A stretch of 64,000 nucleotides of DNA from Pisolithus tinctorius. Its lineage: Eukaryota; Basidiomycota; Agaricomycetes; Boletales; Pisolithaceae. The notes beneath the pieces were generated by a model. The model made no database searches. It saw nothing but the letters and a program-made list of their open reading frames with translations, and had not been told where the DNA came from. The DNA lies in contig JANFAH010000025.1 in the NCBI GenBank assembly GCA_024663395.1, forward strand, positions 806,001-870,000, given 5' to 3'. Shown in pieces: positions 23,458 to 33,085 of the stretch; within the stretch, counting starts at the first letter, position 1; the number at the start of each line of letters is the position of its first letter. Both the position numbers and the translations under genes were made by a program.

Positions 23458-25355
23458 CTGCCAAAAGCCGGCATGCGCATGACAAAGAGAACCACGACAG
23501 TAAGTTATCTTAATTTTTAAATCGGTGAGGTTGGTGCTAATCACACAGGATAGAACCCTCTCGTGGGCGGATCCGCCGGGCATCGGAAAAACAGCAGCAG
23601 CTGGTCGATGAGCAGCATGCAGCTGCTCAGCGGCGGGACACCAAAGCCCGAAAGGAGCGCGCGCGCAAGCGCCTCCGTCAATTGGCCAACATTGGAAGTG
23701 AGAATGAAGATGAAGGGGATGCAGATAACGATGAGGAGGGCACGTTCGACGCCGACAAAGATGATGACAATGCCAGTGACACTCAGGCACAACAGTATAT
23801 TCTAGTTGTGTTCGTGCCCGTCTGACTTACTGTGTTTTAGTTTGCCAGCCGCGTTGTGGCTACTAAACTTAGTGGTGCGAGCAAGCAACCACTGATGTTT
23901 CGTAACAACAAAGTACCAAGGACCCCACGTATATCAGCTACAGCCATAGAGGCTCTCGAAGTAAGTCCAACTCCGTCGCTTTCGCATCATGTCCCCTAAC
24001 CCCTGCCACAGGCCCTGATGGCTTCGGACGGCGACACGGATGATGAACACCACACCATCACTTCCATCGCATCATCTGAAGTGGAGACTGTGAAGCAGAA
24101 GAAGGCGAGGGATAAGCACAGTGCGGAGACCGTTACACGTGAGCCCGAGACCGTGAAGAACGCTATTGAACAGTAAGTCTATTGTCTACCGCATTGTATC
24201 ATGCTTACATGCGTTGGCCATTGGAGTGCGGGGCCGAAGAGGCAACGTGAGATAGGTGTTGAAGATGTCGACCCGACAACTGTGAAAGCCCAAAAGCTCA
24301 CCGATCACGAAGGTCGCCCCCGTGCCAAGGACTATGATGATGTGACCCAAGAATTCATGACCGCAGCAATTGGAGACTATCGCGCACGCCTATGTGCCCA
24401 ATCCCCTATGCCCGACCATGGCCAAGAGACCGCGCTGTTGGCAGCCTCTTGGACGAGAGCCTGTCAAGTGACTGGGGTGAAACTTGCTCGGACCCCCGAC
24501 TTATCTAAACTCGTAAGTGGCCTCCTATGACTGGACAAGTGGGATAGTCACTGGTCACCCGTTGATATACTATAGATCACCAGCCGCGGTTCGCAAGTCC
24601 GTGGTGAGCTCAAGACGAAGCTTCGCCCACTGGTTGAGGCTATGTTTGGCTTCCACAGTAGCCAAAGCAAGTCGGCGATCCAGAAGAATCGGGCTTTAGC
24701 AGAGTCGCTCAAAGAAGGTACAAATTTTGCATTCAAGGCGAGTGGTTTTTTATACATTGTCAAGACAATTGTTGTGACGTGCGGCTGCATACTGTTTAGT
24801 ACATGTCGCCAACAGAAGAGAATCGACGTGGGTTTCTGAAAGCGCCACTCATTCAAAAAATCATCAACATGATGTGGTTCGCAAACAAACACGACGAGGG
24901 TGTCAAGTTCCCTGAACATTTCAAGCCATTCCCGTACCCAGTGCTGGCGCTTATCCTCACAGCGGTATGTCACCCCTTGTGACATGTTGTATTAAGACTG
25001 ACCGTGCAGATTGAGTGCTGTATTGACGAGTGGGCAACAGGGCAACGGGGGGATATATCCTTCACCACGCAAGAATATCGTTCCGTCTTCGAGTCGTACC
25101 TGAAGTGCCTTCAAGATTTCGACGATGCCACTAAGGAGGTTGGCATCTTACCAGCCATATGTTCTAAGATATATGCCATTGGCCGGTGCGTGCTTCCATA
25201 CATTAAGGTGCATCATAACTAATTCTATGAGTAGTGTTCACTCAGGTGCCGGCGCGCTCACGACGGAGTCCCAGTGCAAGGTTTCGGCGCGCATCATTGC
25301 GGCTGCAATCAAGGAACATGAGGATGGGTCAACAACAGAGGATGAGTCGGATTGA
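23458..25355 (+). CDS. DUF6532-like accessory gene of the Plavaka element
   Basis: Multi-exon. The first part is basic then acidic (SEKQQQLVDEQHAAAQRRDTK at about 23580; acidic tail to 23790). Next come AAIGDYRARLCAQSP (24365), LAASWTRACQVTGVKLARTPD (24438), TSRGSQVRGELKTKLRPLVE (24580), YPVLALILTAIECCIDEWATG (24935-25040), and the end KVSARIIAAAIKEHEDGSTTEDESD with a stop at 25353-25355. The middle matches my memory of DUF6532, an agaricomycete domain of unknown function. Introns of about 50 nt fit, for example at 24178 and after 24965. The start at 23458 is uncertain: the first splice as I read it gives a stop. Its place inside the transposon, divergent from the transposase, argues for an accessory role. 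Confidence 0.65.
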
Positions 25356-25702
25356 GGTTAAACCATAGCTACCACTTGCCTACTACTGTACATGTGTCGT
25401 CTTCGAAATATACTTCGAAATATACTGCCTTTTGGTGCAATTGGGGTGTGGAGTGATGTATATGCTATGTTACCTGGGGTTCAGTATAGCAAAGTGATAG
25501 ATGGTATGTTCTACTAGATAGCCTTGCAAGCACACATAGCATGATGTTACACAGTAACACCCTTGTACTATTCAAGCTATGGTATGCTATGTAACATTGT
25601 ATAATGACTATATTGACTACATAATGGGGACTTGTCAATACAGCTATTCATGCAACATAACCTATATAGCACTACATTCTCAAGTGAATTTTTCCTGATG
25701 TA

Positions 25703-25753
25703 GGTACTAATATAGTGACTACTTTGTACACTGAGAAACTCATACCTTTGTCA
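25703..25753 (+). repeat. 3' LTR of copia II, second part
   Basis: GGTACTAATATAG...CCTTTGTCA, 51 bp, completing the LTR interrupted at 19634. It is followed at once by the AGGAG target duplication. Confidence 0.9.
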
Positions 25754-25758
25754 AGGAG

Positions 25759-26447
25759 TTCATACATCAGCATAGGAGATCAGTGAGTAGATATCCACCA
25801 GCGCTGGCGAGCCGAAGATGCCTAAAACATGTACATACCAGAAGGTGGGTGGATCTTGTGATCTGGTTCACTAAAGCAGGATTATCTATCTCGGATTGTG
25901 TGTAATCACAGTATCATCACCTCAACGTTCATCCGGACCGCAATCCTCGAGGCGGGTCTACCGCCTTTGGTAATCACGATGTACAAGTATCGGCTGAGGA
26001 CCGAGGGTTGTGTTGTCGCGCGCAGCGTCTCCCAATCAAGGAGGTATTACTCTCCGGGACTGCTTCGCCTGCAGGTCAGCATCAGGTCCAAGGCAGCCCA
26101 CAACGCTTATAAGCGCGCAATGAGGTACTAAATGAAAACCTTGATAGAGTGGTAAGCTAGACTTAATCGGAGAGTACTTTCATCCGTGCATGGGTATATG
26201 GGGTCGAGTCCGTCCGTTTGTCCGTTCTTTCTCCTCCGCCATTCTTCTCCACCTGTAACGCCCGCATTGGCTCCGCAAGCGAGAACGCGTGCGGGCGTTG
26301 TCGCTGTCGACTCACTTAGAATGTAAGACAAGCACTGTAATTAGTATGTACATGTACATAGCGTACTATTACGAATTGCTTCCGCCTTCCGAAAGCAGTG
26401 GCTATAAAACTGACTACTCAGGAGACCCTTACTTCGCTTCATCAACC
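25759..26447 (+). promoter_or_regulatory. Upstream region of acetyl-CoA synthetase
   Basis: About 690 bp with no supported gene. A TATA-like TATAAAA lies at 26403-26409, about 40 bp before the start codon. A related block with the same arrangement (CCTATAAAA, then CTTCACCAACCATG) recurs at 39903-39990 in front of an ACS pseudogene, which shows that promoter sequence was copied along with the gene. Short open frames here (25898-26131) look random. Confidence 0.5.
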
Positions 26448-29036
26448 ATGTCCGATCAGCCATCAGTCCCCACACATCCCGTCGCTCCCAGAGTCAAGAA
26501 TGGTTCCAAGACACCCCACGTCGGACCAGATATCGATGCTTACAGGGCCCTTCACGCTGAAACATTGGGCCACGAATCAGATAAGTGGTGGGGAACGGTG
26601 CGAATCTTCGGTGCTTATGATCATATTCAAATCATTGATCCCTCGACCTCTCCCGAATAGATGGCACGAACTTTGTTGCACTGGGATCGTCCGTTCCACA
26701 CCGTAAGATCAGGTGGATTCGAAACTGGAGATATCGTATGGTTCCCTGAGGGCGGCTTGAATGTGTCCTACAACTGCGTTGACCGCTGGGCGTTCAAGCA
26801 TCCTAACAAGGTGGGCATCTTTGATATCAATCTGAAAGGCCAGCGGGCACGTCTCACGCTCCTCTTCCGCAGACGGCTGTCATATACGAAGCTGATGAAC
26901 CAGAAGATGGGTGTCTCGTTACATACGCAGAACTGCTTCGCGAGGTCTGTTCTATCGCAAATGTGCTCAAGAAGCTCGGCGTCAAAAAGGGTGATACCGT
27001 TTCCATCTATCTGCCCATGACGTGGCAATCTGTTGCTGCCCTTCTCGCATGCGCACGTATTGGTGCCGTGCATTCCGTCGTGTTTGCAGGTTTCAGCTCG
27101 GAATCCCTCCGCGACCGAGTCCTCGATTGCAAATCCCGCGTCGTTCTGACAAGTGATGAAGGTCGTAGAGGCGGAAAGTCGATCGCCACCAAAGCGATCG
27201 TAGATGCCGCACTCAAGGAATGTCCCAACGTAGAACACGTTATCGTTCTCAGGCGCACCGGTAATCAAGTCCCATGGACAGAGGGGCGGGACAAATGGTG
27301 GCATGAAGAAACAGCTAAGGTGCCCAGCTACTGCCCCCCTGAGATCATGTCGGCCGAGGATCCTCTTTTCATTCTCTACGTGAGTGGCTGCCTTCTTTCA
27401 AGTTCCCTATTGGATGGCCAACGCGCTTTTTGAAGACATCTGGTTCCACTGGGAAACCAAAGGGTGTCGTCCATACCACTGGAGGATACTTGCTTGGTGC
27501 AGCGATGACAGTCAAATATGTCTTCGATGTCCATCCAGACGACAGGTTTGCGTGCATGGCTGACATCGGTTGGATCACCGGTCACACTTACATCGTATAC
27601 GGCCCACTTGCGCTTGGAGTGTCCACCACAGTGTTCGAATCAACCCCCGTATACCCAACTCCTTCTCGATACTGGCAAACCGTACAAAAGCACCAAATTA
27701 CCCAATTCTATTCGGCACCCACCGCTATTCGCCTGTTGCGTAGACTTGGCGCTCATCATGTTGAAGGCCACGACCTCAGCTCTCTCCGCGTGCTGGGCAG
27801 TGTCGGAGAACCGATCAACCCGGAGGCTTGGCATTGGTACAACGAACACGTTGGAAAGAAGGAATGTGCAGTTGTAGACACGTTCTGGTAAGAACTCCTT
27901 TTGGATCACCATCATTCTGGTGATAGATACTGATCATCTCTAAGGCAAACCGAAACTGGTTCTATTGTTGTGACACCGTTCCCAGGTGCTATCGAGACCA
28001 AGCCCGGATCAGCAACTGTTCCCTTCTTCGGTATCGAGCCCGCTATTCTGGACCCCACTACTGGAAAGGTGCGTGGCATTTCATCCTCCGACCGCTTCCT
28101 ATCAAATCGCTAACTGCGAGCCAGGAACTGGAAGGAAACAATGTCGAAGGTGTCCTTGTGATCAAACGACCCTGGCCCTCGATTGCTCGCACAGTATACA
28201 ATGATAATAATCGGTATCTGGAAACGTACATGAAGGTGTGTCTATTGTCTGATTGGCTCCCCGACTTTGCCCATATCGGTATCTCAGCCCTACCCTGGCT
28301 ACTTCTACACTGGTGATGGTGCCGCCCGCGACGAACATGGTTATATTTGGATCAAGGGTCGTGTTGATGGTGTGTCACGCGCGTCTTTGGTGACGTGAAC
28401 ACAACTAAATATGCCCATTCAGATGTGATCAATGTGTCTGGACATCGTTTGTCGACTGCAGAAATTGAGTCGGCCTTGATTTTGCACAAGGGTGTCGCTG
28501 AGGCTGCGGGTAAGAAGTCTTCTCGCAGGGTATTGGGTCTGCTGCAATATTGTTAACGATTTGCACAGTGATCGGCACCGCCGACGAACTGACAGGGCAA
28601 GCCGTGTTTGCTTTCGTCACCTTGAAACCGTGAGTAGCCACAAACTTCACCGTTTCAGGCGATAAAACTTCAATTCTGTTGTTCTAATCATATCAGAGAG
28701 TTCGCATATAACCCCAACGACGAAGCATCGCTCTTAAAGGAACTTGTTCTCCAAGTCCGCAAAGTCATCGGTCCTTTTGCCGCGCCGAAGAAAGTGATCA
28801 TCGTTCCTGATCTCCCCAAAACTCGTTCCGGGAAGGTAAGACGAACTCGCAACCGCTTTCTAGTTTCGGCTGGTACTAACACTGCATCGCGTTATCTTAT
28901 CGTATTGTAATAGATCATGCGTCGTATCATGCGGAAGATTGTCGCTGGCGAAGGAGATCAACTTGGTGATCTTAGTACTATTGCGGAGCCTGGTGTCGTC
29001 GAAGTCATTAAAAAGAAGGTAGCGGCAAGGTTGTGA
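26448..29036 (+). CDS. ACS1: Acetyl-CoA synthetase (acetate-CoA ligase, AMP-forming)
   Basis: Joins acetate to CoA through acetyl-AMP and so feeds cytosolic acetyl-CoA pools. I splice 11 exons: 26448-26597, 26661-26810, 26873-27379, 27436-27887, 27945-28068, 28125-28235, 28288-28369, 28423-28509, 28569-28629, 28697-28835 and 28914-29036, giving 661 aa in one frame, the usual length of the family. Visible motifs: LLHWDRPF near residue 55, the P-loop core [11 protein letters not shown] (split by an intron after Tyr), [16 protein letters not shown], the aryl/acyl motif [33 protein letters not shown], and the catalytic-lysine end PKTRSGKIMRR. All introns are 49-78 nt with GT-AG ends. It is convergent with LAO copy A. 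Broken copies of its ends occur at 32.7, 39.9 and 46.9 kb. Confidence 0.96.
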
Positions 29037-29420
29037 GATGGGATAATAGCATGTAGATTTGGATTCGGATTCGTGTATGCTGTAAAATTTTGGAAGTGAA
29101 CCAGTGTATGTTTCCATAACACACAGGTGTCTTTTGCAACTGTCAACCAGTTGCCAATTCGTGCTGAACACAGTAGTGCTAGGCGGTCGTAAGCTGGCAT
29201 GATGGTATCAAGTGCGGGCTAAGGCGAAGGTCGTTCGGGATTAGACCTCTTACAGGTCTCAATATTGAGAGTACAGCCGTTCCTGTCCATTACTCCAACC
29301 AATGTAGGAAAGGTTTCGATCAACAGGACTCGGTGTTATACATGGTGCAGACGCCCTATATGCGTTACAGCGCTTGGTTACAACAGAACAATCTCTTAAC
29401 AACCCCTCTTCATCGCATTG
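29037..29420. other. Convergent intergenic region, source of a repeated ACS-tail segment
   Basis: 384 bp between two stop codons facing each other. Its sequence (ATTCGTGTATGCTGTAAAAT and the following 150 bp) recurs at about 32745, 40690 and 46990, each time next to an LAO copy. It marks one edge of the duplicated unit and should hold both polyadenylation regions. Confidence 0.6.
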
Positions 29421-31683
29421 TTAATATTTGATTTCTCCAGCTCCGATAGCCTTGTCAATCAGCCCAACGTGTTCGTAAAGCAAGTCAGACGGGAGAGGCT
29501 GGCCAGACTCGTCATATTGAGGTTGTACCGGCGGACTCGTCCACTCCACATTTTTGCCCCACATGTCCGTGAATCTCTTCATTTTATCCTTTTGCTTTGT
29601 GACACTAAGATATTCGTACACAGCTCTCCAGGCGCTGTCAAGCGCACCGACAACCCATCTACGTAATACGGTCAATTGTCAGAGCCTTTACTTCGTCCCC
29701 TGATAACACTCACCCATGACGAGTGCTTAGCGCCTCTCCCGCGAAGTGCAGACGTTTGTTCGCCGCAGGGTAAGTGAGGGAGGTGTACAAATTTTGGAAG
29801 TCTCCAGGACCGAAGAACGCGAATGCGCCTAGAGTTGCCATCAGCAAGATACTGGACCAAGCCACGTTCAATCTCACCTATTGCATGGGGATCGTGGTTC
29901 CAATCCTTGACATGCATGTCAAGGAATTGGTCCTGCAGGAAGTCGTACGTGATAAGGTTGCCATTCGGACGTACACGTGCATGTGCTTCTGCAAGATTGC
30001 GAAGCACGAGCTCCTTCAGCCGATCGCTTTGCTGTGGAGTGGCAAGAGAGCCAAGGCGATCCGCGTCGGACGTCCAGCAGTAGCTCGCTATGAGCACCCT
30101 GGATTCAGCATTAGGATCAGCGCCATAAGACGGGTAGACGATGGTGCGAATGGGGAGATCCGTGAATGATTGCCCCCCGACAATGCCTAGCTTGGTGGTC
30201 CACCATGGCTCCTTGAAGAGTATGGCAATCTTGACGGAAGGACCGTACTGGAGCTGACGCAGGGCGTTCTTCTGCATGGTATTCATCTCTGCGCCCCCCA
30301 TGTCTATCGTGCGAAGCACGGGAAGAGGGAGGGTAGATATGACATGCGAGTAGACACGCGATTCGTTGTTGACTGAGACCTTGACACCAGCCCCATGGAG
30401 GATGATGACCTTTCTGCGTCTAGGGTCACAAATGATCTCGGATGCATCCGCAACAAGGTCACCAGAGTCAGAGTAATTCTCTAGTTCCTCCGCCGCGGAG
30501 GGAATCCTATGCTTCGGAAATTCGGGGGGAAGAATGATAATTAAGTCACTGAGACGTATAGCCGTGACTCCCTTGCCGAAATGGATGCGGTCCCTCTTTT
30601 TTTCGTTGATAACTTTTGCCATCATCTTCGGCAGGACCTCCGATCCGCCACTGGGTGAATGATTCAGCTGGAAGTCAAAACTGCGTAATGCACTCACTCA
30701 AAGCACTTCCAATCAACGTCACCGAAGTCTGTTCCACCAACCTTGGCGAAAGCCAACGGCGAAAATACTGACTCTGTCAATGCGTGGTTATACCCCCCAC
30801 TACTGCTACTAAGAAGCCCACACCAGTTGATGACGTCGTTAGGAAGATGTTGTGGAGGAAGTTCGAGGTTAGCACTGGGGAGGTACTTGGACGCCATATA
30901 TGCGCGAACAGAATATGAGTCGTTCTCCATCATCACCTTCCAGCCTTTCTTCTCATCATGCTTGAGGTCTTCTATGAGCATCCTGACAAACGGTTTAGTG
31001 ACGTCGCCGCTAATGGCATCCACTCCCGCTTTAATATAATCAGCATCCACGCCCATCTCTTGACCTCGGAAAGGTCCCTTGGGTGTTTCTGAAACAGGCT
31101 CGTAGACACCATTGAAGTAGTAGAAGCCCGGTTTCAAGTTGGGACCTTCGCGAGCCTTGTAGTAGTAGGGTATAAGCCTGTCCTTGAGCCGATCTAAACC
31201 TTGATTCAGCGGCGGATAGATGATCAATTCGGCCAGGCGCTTCATGATCCCATTCTTGTACCGTCCCTGTGCATCCTTTTTCGGAAGGGGGTAGCGCATA
31301 GCTCCAGCATCCTAAAAGGTGAAGGAAGGTTAGTATCGAACCCCACCGAGCACACCAGGAGATGAAAAGCGCACGTAGTAGTCGTACATCTTTCCTCTGG
31401 GGAATTTATAAGTGGAAAGACGGCCGCCAATGCGGTCTGAAGCCTCTAGGATCTCGTACTCGACATCCAGGGAGTCCAGTATCAACGCTGTATAAAGACC
31501 ACCGACACCGGCGCCCAAGATTCCGACCTTTCTATCAGGGAAAAATCGCAGTTTTTCATCGGAAATGTCAAAGGAATCGGTTTTGTCGGCGTCAGGCTGG
31601 GGGAGCCTGGCGGTGAGGGAGGCATGATAATCTTCAATAATGTTTTTGCCATAGAGGGCTAGTGGGTCTCCTTCGAAAGGCAT
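29421..31683 (-). CDS. Flavin amine oxidase, L-amino-acid-oxidase-like, copy A (intact)
   Basis: FAD oxidoreductase expected to deaminate amino acids or amines with release of ammonia and H2O2. Exons: 31683-31375, 31311-30698, 30650-29878, 29828-29714 and 29658-29421, giving 682 aa in frame. The start MPFEGDPLALYGKNI is shared by all copies. FAD-binding motif KVGILGAGVGGLYTALILDSL then EASDRIGGRLS (residues about 53-95); DAGAMRYPLPKK; SHVISTLPLPVLRTID; AFAFFGPGDFQNLYTSLTYPA; C-terminal FAD motif RLHFAGEALSTRHGWVVGALDSAW. Introns are 63, 47, 49 and 55 nt. No signal peptide is seen. TATTTAAG about 90 bp upstream (31774-31781) may be its TATA box. The substrate is not readable from sequence; fungal LAO is my best match by motif. 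Confidence 0.88.
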
Positions 31684-32645
31684 AACAAACACGGGTCAAG
31701 CTGAGCGTTAGTGAGGTGGTGAGATGGGCGTTGTAGATGGTGCACTGGTATTCATCCCCTTCAAAGAGGGGGACTTAAATACCCAGAACCCGGAGACAGG
31801 TCGGTGGATTTACCACAGCAGTGTGTTCTTTCAGACCGGGACTAGAACGTCATCTTCGGAGTACTGCTAAACGTTCGGCAAGGGGGTCCGTTGTCATTGT
31901 GTTATTTCTTCAGGAGATAACCAATGAAACCCTTCCCAAACCATCGGAACATCGAGAAGGTGGAGTCTACCTTCTGCATATGGCTTATCGGAAGCACGAC
32001 CAGAGGGTTATGCATCCGCTCACAGACGGCTGATAGATAGCATGGTTCATCGGGCGCTCCAGTAGACAGGAACCGAAGTCATATCTATGTGATCATTACT
32101 CAAACAGGAGAGCACTGATGGAACGTCCTGTGCACACCGATGAAGTAGTTTCTCTATGAAGCACGACCGGGTGGCCGGAACCCGACGCGTAGGTCTCCCG
32201 TGAACAGAAATATGAAACAGACAAAATTAGGGCGCCAACCAGGATTGCATACGTATACACGTTTGCGCACTGTGGGTTCTTTGCAATCTGGTGTCTTTGA
32301 AATGAGAATATGGCATGAATAACAGCATATCGGAGACCCCTGACGCCGCTAATTTTGTCCGGGTGAGATCAGAGGATGCAGCGGAAAGAGGCATAACGCG
32401 TGTAGTAGTCAGTGCGTAATATCTGGACAAGTTGTTCGACATTCCGTAACAGATTCCGAGATCAGTATACTGAATCAGAGGATTGCTGCGTGACAAACGG
32501 AATGAAAGCCAGTAGTCCAACACTGACCTTATAATTAGTACGAGAAATTTGCTGGTGGCGATGCCGTCGGAACTTCCTTAAAAGGAAATGCCACCATCAG
32601 GCGGGTTTGAGCGTTCAAGTGGGCCTTGCTGGCCATCGCAATGTC
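31684..32645. repeat. LAO upstream segment, copy A
   Basis: LAO promoter and further upstream DNA. Related segments lie at 35332-36215, 49545-50456 and 57846-58235, with shared words such as TGTGATCATTACTCAAAC and GGCGCCAACCAGGATTGCA. No gene was found in it. Confidence 0.7.
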
Positions 32646-33085
32646 ATTTAGCACCCTAGGTTCTGGAACGTATATTACACATCTGTGTCGTCGCGGTCAT
32701 CAAAAAGACGGTAGTGGAATGCTTGTGAGATGCCAGGGTGATCGCATGTAGATAGTAGGAGTCGGATTCGTGTATGCTGTAAAATCTTGTAAGTGAACCA
32801 GTGTATGTCAGGACGTAGATGTCTTTTGCAGCTGTTAATCAGTTTCCAATTCGTGCTGAACACATAGGTAGTAGTGCTAGGTGGTCGTAAGTTGGTATGA
32901 TGTTATCAGGTGCGGACTAAGGCGAAGGCCGTTCGGTATTAGACCATGCGGGAAAGGGTTTCGATCAACAGTACTCCGTGCTAGGCGATGCATGTTATAC
33001 AAGGTACAGACACCAAACATATGTGCGTTATAGCGCTTGGTTACAACAGAACAGTCCCTTGACGACCCTCTTCATCGCATTGTTA
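32646..33085 (+). repeat. Copied ACS 3' end, start of unit B
   Basis: Begins with a junction block (TAGCACCCTAGGTTCTGGAACG), then carries the end of the ACS last exon (GTCATCAAAAAGACGGTAG at about 32695) and its downstream region. The ACS stop area and ATTCGTGTATGCTGTAAAAT are recognisable. It is non-functional and lies directly before LAO copy B. Confidence 0.75.

Larger units (their letters stand above)
19635..25700. mobile_element. Plavaka DNA transposon inside the copia II LTR
   Basis: 6066 bp. The left end reads CATCAGGAAAATTACTT; the right end, inverted, reads CATCAGGAAAAATTCACTT: a short imperfect inverted repeat. TA flanks both sides, and the undisturbed 5' LTR of copia II shows a single TA at the same place (CGTTAGGTAC), which proves the insertion point. 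It carries two divergent genes, a minus-strand Plavaka transposase and a plus-strand DUF6532-like gene, with a shared intergenic region at 23093-23457. A 2-bp TA duplication fits the CACTA/Mirage/Chapaev-related group better than the KDZ group (8 bp). Confidence 0.9.
14638..25758 (+). mobile_element. Copia element II, inactivated and split by a Plavaka transposon
   Basis: AGGAG at 14638-14642 and at 25754-25758 is a perfect 5-bp target duplication. The 5' LTR is 14643-14934, the coding region 14999-19386, the polypurine tract GAGGGGGAG 19385-19393, and the 3' LTR 19394-19634 plus 25703-25753. With the 6066-bp insert and its extra TA removed the 3' LTR is exactly 292 bp, like the 5' LTR. Without the insert the element is about 5.04 kb. 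Confidence 0.92.

Noticed and set aside
26661..27020. Separate gene starting [13 protein letters not shown]
   Set aside because: It is exon 2 of acetyl-CoA synthetase, joined to exon 1 by a GT-AG intron.
29774..30169. Plus-strand open frames antisense to LAO exon 3, also at 33371-33805 and 47647-48024
   Set aside because: They recur in all LAO copies because the sense sequence is conserved; the translation has no protein-like motif.
29672..30697. Frameshift in LAO copy A before FGPGDF
   Set aside because: The apparent shift disappears once the 49-nt GTGAG...CTAG intron (29829-29877) is removed; copy D has the same intron.
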